64,000 nt of DNA from a bacterium (GTDB taxonomy: Bacteria > Bacillota > Bacilli > Lactobacillales > Streptococcaceae): contig CAJNBY010000011.1 in NCBI GenBank assembly GCA_905221125.1, forward strand, positions 1-64,000, in the 5' to 3' direction. How positions within the stretch are numbered: the first letter of the stretch is position 1; each line of letters opens with the position of its first letter. The notes under the pieces are model-generated. The model had not been told where the DNA came from. It worked only from the letters and a program-made list of their open reading frames with translations, and did no database searches. Made by a program: the position numbers and the translations under genes. Shown in pieces: positions 48,158 to 55,907 of this stretch.

Positions 48158-48613
48158 ATGACAATTCGTTTTGAAGAAAAGGTGAGCAGAGAAAACGCTC
48201 AGCTCGTATGCCAATGGTCCAACTCCCTTGGCAAAGCTTTTCAAGAACAATGGATGGGACCAAAGATTCCTTTTCCACTGACCCTTCAAGCCTTGCAAGA
48301 TTTAGAAGGAGTTTTTTCAATCTTTGAAGGACAAGAGTTTGTGGGGCTTGTCCAGAAAATCAGGCTAGAAGACAGGAATCTTCATATAGGGAGATTTTTT
48401 ATCAATCCCCAGAAACAGGGGCAGGGCTTAGGTAGCCAGGCTTTAAGGAAATTTGTTAGTTTGGCCTTTGAAAATGAAGACATAGATACTATTTCTCTAA
48501 ATGTCTTCGAGGCAAATCAAGCAGCCAAGCACCTCTATCAAAAAGAAGGATTTGAAATCGTAGAAATCATTGAGTCACCCGAACGGAAATACATCATGAA
48601 AAAGAGTAGATAA
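48158..48613 (+). CDS. GNAT-family N-acetyltransferase
   Basis: A 151-residue acetyltransferase with the acetyl-CoA loop NPQKQGQGLGSQALRKF near residue 88 and the C-terminal motif VFEANQAAKHLYQKEGF. Substrate unknown. Start at 48158 follows GAGG; an earlier ATG lies inside the promoter. It stands alone and is divergent from cilC. Confidence 0.85.
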   Translation: MTIRFEEKVSRENAQLVCQWSNSLGKAFQEQWMGPKIPFPLTLQALQDLEGVFSIFEGQEFVGLVQKIRLEDRNLHIGRFFINPQKQGQGLGSQALRKFVSLAFENEDIDTISLNVFEANQAAKHLYQKEGFEIVEIIESPERKYIMKKSR

Positions 48614-48659
48614 AAAGTTTCCAACTATATGAATTGGAAACTTTTACTACTTTTAGCAA

Positions 48660-49604
48660 CTAATTATCTTGCGCTAAAAACTTTGAAATCAAAACTTCTT
48701 GACTAATTGTTTCAGTTAAAGCTTGTTTAAAAGCTAATTTTCCTAAAGAATAGGATTTGTGGTCTATGGTTGGGAGTTTCAACAGTTGTCCAACTAATAA
48801 ATGTTCCTGCCCAATCATATAGGGATATGTTTTCCCACTTTCTTCATATCCTTTTATAAGCCCCGCAGCAACTTCATCGCTTGTAGCTAAAATACCGTCA
48901 ATACGAGCATCGTTTATCAATTGATAAGATAGGTTCAGGCCATCCTTAAAATCATGAATATTTCCAAATACCGCATGTGGAGTCGATTGTTGTCCATAAA
49001 CATGTTGATAAGCTAATAGTGATGATTGATATGTGGCAGATGATTCATTGTTTCTGGAAAATAACAATACTAACTGTTCCAGCCCTCGTGCTTTCATGGC
49101 AGAAAAAGCATCTACAAATGAAAAGTAGCGGTCAAGGTAAGCAGAGGACAAGTGATAAGATTCCTGCAATTTTTCACAAACGACTATTCGTCCATATTTT
49201 GCATAAGTTTCAATAATCTCAAGGCTAATTGCTCTTGAAGTGAAGATTAGAGCATCAATAGCTTCCATTTTGAGTTGCTTCAGATAGGAAAGTTCTAATT
49301 CTTGATTGTAATCTGAAGGCATCATGACAAGTTGATAGTCGCTAACTTTAGCAGCATCTAGAAGGCCATTTATTAATTGTGTAAAATAAGGGTGGCGTGT
49401 ATGTGGGATGATGACACCTATTTTTTGTGTTTTTCCTCGACTTAAATCCCGAGCCAGCTGATTAGGCATATAATCCAATTCAGCGATAAGATCCATAACT
49501 TTTTGTCGTGTTTCATCAGAAACATATGGATGGTGATTGATAACACGAGAAACTGTTGATTTAGCCACGCCTGCTTTTTTAGCTATATCACTAATACTTG
49601 TCAT
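48660..49604 (-). CDS. LacI-family transcriptional regulator
   Basis: A 314-residue regulator with N-terminal SISDIAKKAGVAKSTVSRVI helix-turn-helix and a sugar-binding-fold C-terminal domain. It lies ten bases downstream of a HAD phosphatase gene in one operon whose promoter holds a perfect 18-base palindrome of LacI-operator type, so autorepression is likely. Effector unknown; a phosphorylated sugar is a reasonable guess. Confidence 0.88.
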   Translation of the reverse strand: MTSISDIAKKAGVAKSTVSRVINHHPYVSDETRQKVMDLIAELDYMPNQLARDLSRGKTQKIGVIIPHTRHPYFTQLINGLLDAAKVSDYQLVMMPSDYNQELELSYLKQLKMEAIDALIFTSRAISLEIIETYAKYGRIVVCEKLQESYHLSSAYLDRYFSFVDAFSAMKARGLEQLVLLFSRNNESSATYQSSLLAYQHVYGQQSTPHAVFGNIHDFKDGLNLSYQLINDARIDGILATSDEVAAGLIKGYEESGKTYPYMIGQEHLLVGQLLKLPTIDHKSYSLGKLAFKQALTETISQEVLISKFLAQDN

Positions 49605-49614
49605 TATTGGACTC

Positions 49615-50424
49615 CTACTTTAAAAATTCATGAATCCCATATCCTACCCCATCTTCATCATTAGATTTCGTTATTTTATAAGCTATCTCTTTGATGTCAT
49701 CAAAGGCATTATCCATTACAATAGGGTAACCAACCATTTCAAGCATAGGCAAATCATTATGTCCGTCACCAAATGCAGCCGTTTCTTCTTTAGCTAACTG
49801 CTCTTTTCGAAGGACATGAGCAATTCCCTTAGATTTTTTGGCTAAGAGATGTGTAATTTCAAGATAGGCTTTACCTGAACGTTGAATCGTAATTTGGGGT
49901 AAGTATAAACTTTGAAGATACTTCTCTAATTCTCGGATCATTTCCTCATCAAAAGAAATCATCATAATTTTAAAAGTATTTATTCGACCTTCTAAAAACT
50001 GTTCTTCAGTCTCAATAAGTGTTGGATTTTGATGAGTTAAACTCTGTTCGTATAGGATTCCTACATCTATTTTATCACAATACCAGTTATTCATATCGTA
50101 ATAAGATAAACTAACTTTTGGAAAATGCTGGCGTATTCCTCTTAACAACTGTTTTACTGTTTTATTTTTAATAGTTTGTACATGAATTGGTTGAACTTGC
50201 TGATGATTTCCTATTGTATAAATTAATCCTCCGTTAAAAGCTACTTGAACTCCTTTCAGTTGAAGAGCATCGATGGCATCCTTCATTTCCATTGGTGCTC
50301 TAGCAGATACTAAAGTTATAGGAATTCCTGCTTCACGGATCAAGGCTGCGTTACTATCACTAACCTGTCCTTTACTATTTAATAATGTACCATCCATGTC
50401 ACAAAAAATACGTTTGATGTTCAT
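49615..50424 (-). CDS. Cof-type HAD-superfamily sugar phosphatase
   Basis: A 269-residue HAD hydrolase: motif I FCDMDGTLLNS with the nucleophile Asp, motif II VSAR, motif III/IV KGIAHVL and AFGDGHNDLPMLE; the C2 cap type marks the Cof/YidA group that dephosphorylates sugar phosphates. Start at 50424 follows GAGAGG; in-frame sequence further upstream covers the promoter and is not coding. First gene of the operon with the LacI regulator. Confidence 0.9.
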   Translation of the reverse strand: MNIKRIFCDMDGTLLNSKGQVSDSNAALIREAGIPITLVSARAPMEMKDAIDALQLKGVQVAFNGGLIYTIGNHQQVQPIHVQTIKNKTVKQLLRGIRQHFPKVSLSYYDMNNWYCDKIDVGILYEQSLTHQNPTLIETEEQFLEGRINTFKIMMISFDEEMIRELEKYLQSLYLPQITIQRSGKAYLEITHLLAKKSKGIAHVLRKEQLAKEETAAFGDGHNDLPMLEMVGYPIVMDNAFDDIKEIAYKITKSNDEDGVGYGIHEFLK

Positions 50425-50452
50425 AATATTTACCTCTCTTTCTTTTGAAAAC

Positions 50453-50483
50453 AGTATAAACCATGGAACGCGTTCCATGTCAA
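50453..50483 (-). promoter_or_regulatory. Promoter with perfect LacI-type operator
   Basis: On the minus strand TTGACA (50478-50483) and TATACT (50453-50458) flank the 18-base perfect palindrome CATGGAACGCGTTCCATG (50462-50479), which has the central CG typical of LacI/CcpA-family sites. A protein bound there would block the promoter. Confidence 0.75.
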
Positions 50484-50509
50484 GCTTAATTTCAAAGTTT
50501 TTTGAGAAA

Positions 50510-50677
50510 ATAAATCCTAGATGATCAACTTGCTCTGTATGTTGCTTGCTCATGTAATGGGCCACAAAACTATAGAATAGTAACAGAAAGGTATAGGTAT
50601 CTTTTGAAGGAGAAGAAAAAGAATATCCGATTATTCGAGACCTTTTAAGTGAGTATCCATTGGTTGACCAAAAGTAG
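50510..50677 (+). pseudogene. Unidentified gene scrap
   Basis: Plus-strand text reads protein-like in two frames: DQLALYVACSCNGPQNYRIV, then after a frame change EGEEKEYPIIRDLLSEYPLV ending at a stop at 50675-50677. No start or family recognised. It may be the C-terminal remnant of a deleted gene. Confidence 0.3.
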
Positions 50678-50687
50678 AACAGAAAAC

Positions 50688-50713
50688 AAAAAAGCCTTGC
50701 AACCAAGGCTTTT
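50688..50713 (-). terminator. Terminator behind tRNA-Lys
   Basis: AAAAGCCTTG/CAAGGCTTTT arms with a T-run on the minus strand. Confidence 0.85.
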
Positions 50714-50727
50714 CCTGTTGTATTAGA

Positions 50728-50800
50728 TGCCCCCTACAGGGATCGAACCTGTGACCCACGGATTAAGAGTCCGCTGCTCTGCCAGCTGAGCTAAGGAGGC
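50728..50800 (-). tRNA. tRNA-Lys(CTT)
   Basis: Minus-strand cloverleaf with acceptor GCCTCCT/AGGGGGC, anticodon CTT in a CTCTTAA loop and T-arm GGTTCGATCC. It begins only four bases after the T-run of the 6S RNA gene and has no promoter of its own in that gap. Confidence 0.95.
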
Positions 50801-50804
50801 AAAT

Positions 50805-51001
50805 AAAAAAGCTGTATTGGTGCCGAAACTTCACGGTTTGTATTGAACCCGCGCAATTAAGCAGGTGGGCAACTCGCTCTAACTGAAGCTGTTTCCGTGT
50901 GAGACGGCCTACATGCTGTTAGAAGACTTTTGTTTCCCTAATAATACAAAAAATAGTCGGTCAACACTTAAGTGTGAAGTCGTACACCACAGCGTTTCTA
51001 T
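50805..51001 (-). ncRNA. ssrS: 6S RNA
   Basis: A minus-strand transcript of about 197 bases. Its ends form a long closing stem: GCTGT...GGTG...ACTTCAC pairs with GTGAAGT...CACC...ACAGC, followed by TTTTTT. The middle is a long imperfect duplex with a central bubble, as in 6S RNA, which binds the RNA polymerase holoenzyme. A promoter TTGATT/TATCAT (16-base spacer) precedes it. Location behind rarA and beside tRNA-Lys agrees with pneumococcal ssrS as I recall it. Confidence 0.8.
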
Positions 51002-51064
51002 GTTTATATGATACCACTTTTTCAAAAAAAATCAAGAGGAAAATGCAATTTTTTGAAAAGGATT

Positions 51065-52336
51065 TCAGATTTTTCGCAAACGGTCGATAGCTTCCTTTCT
51101 TTGAGCCAAAGCCCGTTCATATTTACCAGTATCTTCTGCCTGGAAATAGTGATGATTGCGAATTTTTTCTGGTAGATAGTCTTGTTTAACCCAATTTCCT
51201 GGATAGTTGTGTGGATAGAGATAGTCTTGGGCATTTCCCAGTTCCTTACTTCCGCTGTAGTGGCCATCACGCAGGTGTCGCGGAATAGGCAAGTGCCCTG
51301 ATGTTTTGAGGTCAGCAAGTGCCTTATCCATAGCCACATAGGCTGAGTTGGATTTTGGAGAAAGAGCCAAATCAATCACGACATTGGCAATGAGAATGCG
51401 GGCTTCGGGAAAACCAATCTTCTGGGCAGCATCCAGAGCAGTCACGGTATGAATCTGGGCTTCAGGATTGGCCAAACCGATATCTTCATAGGCGATAACG
51501 GTCAAGCGACGCGCGAGACTAGGCAAATCACCTGCCTCAATCAAGCGGGCAGCATAATGGAGGCTGGCATCCACATCCGAGCCACGGATGGACTTTTGCA
51601 GGGCTGAGAGGACATCATAGTGTCCATCCCCGTCCTTGTCCATTGTAATATAACTTCGCTGCAGGCTATTTTCCATGATATCAAGAGTAATATGGCGGAT
51701 GCCCTTATCATTCTCAGGGGTAGAAAGAACAGCCAAGTCCAGTGAGTTAAAGGCAGAACGCAGGTCTCCGTTTGTAGAGGTGGCAATGAAATCCAGCGCA
51801 TCCTCATCTAGTTCCACTGGAAAATCAAAACCACGCTCAGGGTTGCTTAAAGCTATCTGAAGGGCCTCTTTGACGTCTTGGTTAGACAGAGATTCCAATT
51901 CGAAAATCTGAACACGGCTACGAATGGCTGGAGTGACAGAAAAGAAGGGATTTTCAGTCGTAGCCCCAATCATGATGACCAGACCACTTTCCAAGAGTGG
52001 AAGGAGAAAGTCTTGCTTGGTTTTATCTAGTCTATGAATCTCGTCTAGTAATAGGACGAGGCCACCTGAAAATTTAGCCTCTTCCGCAATTTCTTGCAAT
52101 CGCTTTTTACTATCAACTGTCGCATTGAAAGTCCGAAAGGCATACTTGGTCGTCCCTGCGATGGCAGAGGCAATACTGGTCTTGCCGATTCCTGGAGGTC
52201 CGTAGAGAATCATGGAGGACAGGCGATTGGCTTCCACCATGCGACGGATAATTTTTCCAGGTCCGACTAGATGCTCCTGACCGATGACCTGGTCTATGGT
52301 TTTAGGGCGCATGCGAAGCGCGAGATTGTCTGGCAT
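51065..52336 (-). CDS. rarA: Replication-associated recombination protein A (RarA/MgsA)
   Basis: A 423-residue AAA+ ATPase: Walker A YGPPGIGKTS near residue 46, Walker B LLLDEIHRLDK near 95, sensor ATTENP, and the C-terminal tetramerisation domain with PEARILIANVVIDLALSPKS. Acts at stalled replication forks. The 6S RNA and tRNA-Lys genes follow in the same direction. Confidence 0.94.
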   Translation of the reverse strand: MPDNLALRMRPKTIDQVIGQEHLVGPGKIIRRMVEANRLSSMILYGPPGIGKTSIASAIAGTTKYAFRTFNATVDSKKRLQEIAEEAKFSGGLVLLLDEIHRLDKTKQDFLLPLLESGLVIMIGATTENPFFSVTPAIRSRVQIFELESLSNQDVKEALQIALSNPERGFDFPVELDEDALDFIATSTNGDLRSAFNSLDLAVLSTPENDKGIRHITLDIMENSLQRSYITMDKDGDGHYDVLSALQKSIRGSDVDASLHYAARLIEAGDLPSLARRLTVIAYEDIGLANPEAQIHTVTALDAAQKIGFPEARILIANVVIDLALSPKSNSAYVAMDKALADLKTSGHLPIPRHLRDGHYSGSKELGNAQDYLYPHNYPGNWVKQDYLPEKIRNHHYFQAEDTGKYERALAQRKEAIDRLRKI

Positions 52337-52339
52337 AGC

Positions 52340-52746
52340 AGTCCTTTCTAACGTGGATTTTTAGTGTCATATTTTTTGAGTGGCATAACTCATCTACTAT
52401 ATCTTACTATGTCCATTCTAGCCTATTAGTTGTGATATTTCAATGGTTTTGTAATATTCAGAGAGTGAGATAGAGTATTTTTGACCATTTAATTTGATGT
52501 GGGAAGGTATCAGCATAACAGAATTGATTTTCCTTAAAACTCAAAATATGAAAGTTGAGTCCAAAGAAGTAGAATTGCTGACTTGTGAAATAATATTGCT
52601 AAATGTTATTGTATAAATTATAATGAAGGAGAGGTGGAATAGTAAAAGAAAGAATAAAACTACCAAGTCAGAAACTTTTCTTGATAAAGTACATAGGGGA
52701 TAGAAATTTTAGATAATAATATTTGAAAAGGAGAAAATGGAACTAG
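52340..52746. other. Intergenic region, nothing assigned
   Basis: About 400 bases of AT-rich sequence between the divergent rarA and the first accessory gene. It must hold the rarA promoter and probably one for the small genes; no repeat, RNA or gene remnant is recognisable to me. Confidence 0.5.
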
Positions 52747-52944
52747 ATGACTACTTTAAATTCAAAATTACTTCAAAATCAGTTATTCATGGAACTTGAT
52801 GGACTAGTTGGTTTACCAAAAGGAGTTAAGCCAGAACCGATGAAATATAATCTTGGAAAAATCAACAAGTATTTAAACGCAACAGGAAGAGAATTTAATG
52901 AATTGACTGATTTAGAATTAAAACAATTTGAGAGAGTTAAATAA
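52747..52944 (+). CDS. Small protein, unknown function
   Basis: A 65-residue acidic-basic mixed protein beginning MTTLNSKLLQNQLFMELDGL, with a short glycine-proline segment (LVGLPKGVKPEP) and a helical C-terminus. AAAGGAG lies upstream. No family recognised. It is two bases ahead of the next gene and probably cotranslated with it. Position beside immunity-like genes hints at an accessory or conflict role; this is inference only. Confidence 0.55.
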   Translation: MTTLNSKLLQNQLFMELDGLVGLPKGVKPEPMKYNLGKINKYLNATGREFNELTDLELKQFERVK

Positions 52945-52946
52945 AG

Positions 52947-53273
52947 ATGGGACTAGATAAAAGATTTGTGGAGAAAGCCTTTGCCAGTGGCAAAGATAGA
53001 GTGAATAGAGCTATTTTTGTAAAACCTGAAGAACTTATTGAACTATCTGATGAAGACTTAAGTTATTTTGGGGAAGGTATTTTTTATTGCTTGCCTCGTA
53101 GCAAATTTGTAGAAAGTCATAAGGAGGAGATTCGAGAGAAATACAATCTTTCAAACGAAATGCCAAAGATAAACGGCATCTATTTGGGGACTTTTATAAA
53201 AATGAGGGCATGGAATAGAATTAGAAAAACCAAACCAAGCTTAAAAGAAATTATAAACATGGTTGAAAAGTGA
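52947..53273 (+). CDS. Small protein, unknown function
   Basis: A 108-residue soluble protein with an N-terminal basic helix (LDKRFVEKAFASGKDRVNRA), an acidic middle (ELSDEDLSYFGEG) and a basic C-terminus rich in Lys and Arg. No signal peptide or membrane segment, no recognised family. Directly follows the 65-residue protein. It converges on the minus-strand small-gene array. Confidence 0.55.
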   Translation: MGLDKRFVEKAFASGKDRVNRAIFVKPEELIELSDEDLSYFGEGIFYCLPRSKFVESHKEEIREKYNLSNEMPKINGIYLGTFIKMRAWNRIRKTKPSLKEIINMVEK

Positions 53274-53310
53274 AATAGTGGCTATCTATTAGAAGGAGTT
53301 TTTACTCCGT

Positions 53311-53508
53311 TTAATCTTGATTGATAATTTCAACTGTTACAATTTCATTCTCGAATAGTTTAATCCATCTATTTACTGTTTGGATAGATAAACCGTCGTA
53401 TTCTTCATCATATACTTCTTTATCTTCAAACAGACAAATCCCTACAAATGTTTGATCGTCAATATCAGTAATTTTAACAAATTTATTGTTGAAGTTTTCA
53501 AGTTTCAT
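53311..53508 (-). CDS. Lsm-like small protein, last of the accessory array
   Basis: A 65-residue protein with an Sm/Lsm-like strand pattern: NKFVKITDIDDQTFVGICLF, then an acidic insert EVYDEEYDGLSI, then NEIVTVEIINQ. It resembles the protein at 54348-54563 in layout. Such small beta-barrels occur among immunity proteins of polymorphic toxins. Ribosome site AAAGGA. Function not established. Confidence 0.6.
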   Translation of the reverse strand: MKLENFNNKFVKITDIDDQTFVGICLFEDKEVYDEEYDGLSIQTVNRWIKLFENEIVTVEIINQD

Positions 53509-53521
53509 AAATTTTTCCTTT

Positions 53522-53731
53522 TTATATTATTGGAATACCTTTTGCGTAAGCTTCTTTCGCTTCTGCAAGTGTCATCTTATTAGGACCACCATCGATGTTA
53601 GTTTCACCTGTATTTTGCCATTTACAAGTATCACATATATCATACACTGCTGTAACAGTACCACATACTGGACAATGGACATATTCGCTACCGTTAATAA
53701 TGATTAAATTCTCTTTTTCGGTCTTATTCAT
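53522..53731 (-). CDS. CPCC-type cysteine-rich protein
   Basis: A 69-residue single zinc-ribbon domain: HCPVCGTVTAVYDICDTCKW supplies four Cys, followed by the fixed NIDGGPNKMTLAEAKEAY tail of the CPCC family. It repeats the domains of the neighbouring two-domain protein, so the genes arose by duplication. Function unknown; CPCC proteins are frequent in toxin-immunity neighbourhoods. Confidence 0.75.
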   Translation of the reverse strand: MNKTEKENLIIINGSEYVHCPVCGTVTAVYDICDTCKWQNTGETNIDGGPNKMTLAEAKEAYAKGIPII

Positions 53732-53762
53732 TTAAGGTTACTCCCAACACTATACAAATATA

Positions 53763-54332
53763 TTAGCTATTCCCATACACTACTTTTTCAATATCATTGA
53801 TTGTAATTGTTATGGTATCCCAGTCTTTCGGGGAATCTCCTATGTCAGCAATAAAAGTATCTTCACTTAACTTTTCGACAATTGTCGCCGTTTGACCGTT
53901 TTTTAACAACACTGTATCAAATTCTTCAATTTTTACGATTTTTCTCCTTGCGTAAGCTTCTTTAGCTTCGGCGAGAGTCATCTTGTTAGGGCCACCGTCA
54001 ATATTTATAATACCCGTATTTTGCCAACGACAGACATCACAGATGTCGTAGTCCATAACTTCAGTGCCACAAACAGGGCAATGCAACCATAAATATCCAT
54101 CAATTACCCAAGTCTTTTGTGATTCATTCATGTCGTTTTTCCTTTTATAAGCCATTTTCGCTTCAGCAAGCGTCATTTTATTAGGACCTCCATCGATATT
54201 AAATGCTCCCGTATTTTGCCAATGACAAACATCGCAAATATCATAAGTTTCTACTAAAGTTCCACATACAGGGCAATGCACATGCTCCCAACCATCAATG
54301 AAAATTAAATTCTCTTTTTTAGTTTTATTCAT
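53763..54332 (-). CDS. Tandem CPCC protein with C-terminal DUF4926-like domain
   Basis: About 189 residues in three parts: two CPCC zinc ribbons (HCPVCGTLVETYDICDVCHW and HCPVCGTEVMDYDICDVCRW, each followed by GGPNKMTLAEAK) and a C-terminal SH3-like domain (FDTVLLKNGQTATIVEKLSE ... DTITITINDIEKV) like DUF4926 proteins. ATG at 54332 with AGGAG upstream is preferred to a TTG nine bases earlier. The three-part build looks like fused immunity-type modules. Confidence 0.72.
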   Translation of the reverse strand: MNKTKKENLIFIDGWEHVHCPVCGTLVETYDICDVCHWQNTGAFNIDGGPNKMTLAEAKMAYKRKNDMNESQKTWVIDGYLWLHCPVCGTEVMDYDICDVCRWQNTGIINIDGGPNKMTLAEAKEAYARRKIVKIEEFDTVLLKNGQTATIVEKLSEDTFIADIGDSPKDWDTITITINDIEKVVYGNS

Positions 54333-54347
54333 GATAAACAACTCCTG

Positions 54348-54563
54348 TTATTTTGTACTACCGTCTTGAATTAACTTTATTGATATGATTTCAGATTCAT
54401 GAAAACCAATATATGGATATTTTTCTGTTCTTATTGTAATTTCATCATAGAGTTCATCTTCCGTATCAAGTTTCCCTGTAAAGCTATTACAATAACCCTC
54501 TAAAATTTGCCCGTCAACAAAAACAATCCTAATTTCTTTTCCTAAATATTGTTCTAAATTCAT
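54348..54563 (-). CDS. Lsm-like small protein, first of the accessory array
   Basis: A 71-residue protein with Lsm-like strands YLGKEIRIVFVDGQILEGYC and DEITIRTEKYPYIGFHESEI. Start at 54563 with AAAGGAAA upstream. First gene of a four-gene minus-strand run with short gaps; a TATAAT at 54583-54588 may be its -10. Related in layout to the 65-residue protein at the end of the run. Confidence 0.62.
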   Translation of the reverse strand: MNLEQYLGKEIRIVFVDGQILEGYCNSFTGKLDTEDELYDEITIRTEKYPYIGFHESEIISIKLIQDGSTK

Positions 54564-54834
54564 TACTGATTTCCTTTCCAATATTATACTTCAAATCAAG
54601 GGATATTGCTAATGAATAAAGTATGGTAAATGCTAAAACAGTTTATTTGACAGTGCTAGTTTATCGTCTACCGAACGTATTGATTTAGTAGTTTTTGCTA
54701 GTCTTTTAGAAAAATCGTAATATAATTTTGGGTGATAATCATTTTTTGATGAAGAGAGGATAGAAGTTGAGAATCTGTCTTGGAGCGAGAAAATCAGGAG
54801 CTCCGATAGTCCTGCCTATCCTTTTATATAATGC

Positions 54835-54866
54835 TTCCCTTAGAACCACATCTAGGGGCTTTTATG
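54835..54866 (+). terminator. Hairpin upstream of hicA
   Basis: CCCTTAGA/TCTAGGGG arms with one G-T pair and a CTTTT tail. It would isolate hicAB from upstream transcription. The rest of the 54600-54900 gap shows no clear gene. Confidence 0.5.
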
Positions 54867-54892
54867 TATAAGAGAATAATAAGTATCACTCC

Positions 54893-54921
54893 TTTACAAT
54901 ACGTGTAACACGTGTTATAAT
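54893..54921 (+). promoter_or_regulatory. hicAB promoter with palindromic operator
   Basis: TTTACA (54893-54898) and TATAAT (54916-54921), 17-base spacer. The perfect 12-base palindrome TAACACGTGTTA (54906-54917) overlaps the -10, the expected site for autorepression by HicB. Confidence 0.75.
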
Positions 54922-54946
54922 AGTGTTGTCAGGAGGTAAAAGCGCT

Positions 54947-55126
54947 ATGCCTATGACACAAAAAGAGATGGTCAAAATCCTTACGGCTCATGGTTGGATA
55001 AAGACCAAAGGCGGTAAAGGCTCCCATATTAAAATGGAGAAGCAAGGGGAAAGACCTATCACAATCCCTCATGGTGAGCTGAATAAGTACACTGAAAGAG
55101 GGATAAGAAAGCAAGCTGGGTTGTAA
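54947..55126 (+). CDS. hicA: HicA toxin (mRNA interferase)
   Basis: A 59-residue double-stranded-RNA-binding-fold toxin: KILTAHGWIKTKGGKGSHIK with the catalytic His, then ERPITIPHGELNKYTERGIR. It would cleave mRNA unless bound by HicB. ATG at 54947 with AGGAGG eleven bases upstream is preferred to an earlier in-frame start. All expected residues are present, so it is probably active. Confidence 0.92.
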   Translation: MPMTQKEMVKILTAHGWIKTKGGKGSHIKMEKQGERPITIPHGELNKYTERGIRKQAGL

Positions 55127-55162
55127 AATTCAGCCCCTGCTTTTTGATATGGAGGTAGTGAA

Positions 55163-55615
55163 ATGTTAGTGACATATCCAGCTTTATTTTATTATGACGA
55201 TACAGATGGAGCAGAAGCGACTTATTTTGTCCATTTCCCAGATTTTGAATACTCAGCTACACAAGGTGCAGGGATTTCTGACGCTTTGGCTATGGGTTCG
55301 GAGTGGTTAGGGATAGCTGTTGCAGATTTGATAGAGAGTGATGGAGACTTACCTCAGCCGTCAGATATCAATAGCTTGTCTTTGATTGAAAATGATCCTT
55401 TTAAAGATGATGAAGATTTTGTGTCAACCTATGATCTTGATAAATCTTTTATTTCTATGGTGTCTGTTGATGTATCAGAATACCTAGGAAGTCAGGAACC
55501 AATTAAAAAGACCTTGACCATACCAAGGTGGGCAGATAAGTTGGGACGAGAAATGGGACTTAACTTTTCTCAGACTTTGACAGAAGCTATTGCAGATAAG
55601 AAAATTCAAGCATAA
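55163..55615 (+). CDS. hicB: HicB antitoxin
   Basis: A 150-residue antitoxin with the N-terminal partial RNase H-like HicB fold (YFVHFPDFEYSATQGAGISD, residues about 20-40) and a C-terminal DNA-binding segment (PRWADKLGREMGLNFSQTLT). It neutralises HicA and should repress the operon through the palindrome upstream. GGAGG precedes the ATG. Confidence 0.92.
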   Translation: MLVTYPALFYYDDTDGAEATYFVHFPDFEYSATQGAGISDALAMGSEWLGIAVADLIESDGDLPQPSDINSLSLIENDPFKDDEDFVSTYDLDKSFISMVSVDVSEYLGSQEPIKKTLTIPRWADKLGREMGLNFSQTLTEAIADKKIQA

Positions 55616-55702
55616 GATTAAGTATGACATCGTGGGAATAGTCAATAAAAAAAGCACGTCTAATTGTGCTAGTTACTTGTCTATTGATCCTATAGATCTG
55701 CT

Positions 55703-55722
55703 AGCCCTTTCGAGGGCTTTTT
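55703..55722 (+). terminator. Terminator after hicAB
   Basis: AGCCCT-TTCG-AGGGCT with TTTT; a compact, stable tetraloop hairpin. The following 180 bases up to the DUF3013 gene show only promoter-like AT-rich DNA. Confidence 0.82.
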
Positions 55723-55907
55723 ATGTGAATTTTTCAGGAAAAATAAAGAAATCAGACTTTTAAGAAAATCACTGATACCAAGGGTTTAAATGAGGTAATA
55801 TGGTATAATTAGGACATGAAATAATTTTGTGGTAAGATGGTAGTATCTATTTTAGCATATTTCCGAGCAATCGGGGCGATTAAAGAGTCGCATAGAAAGA
55901 GGACAAA

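Noticed and set aside
50425..50706. N-terminal extension of the HAD phosphatase
   Set aside because: It would cover the promoter, operator and ribosome site; the HAD motif I begins right after the ATG at 50424.
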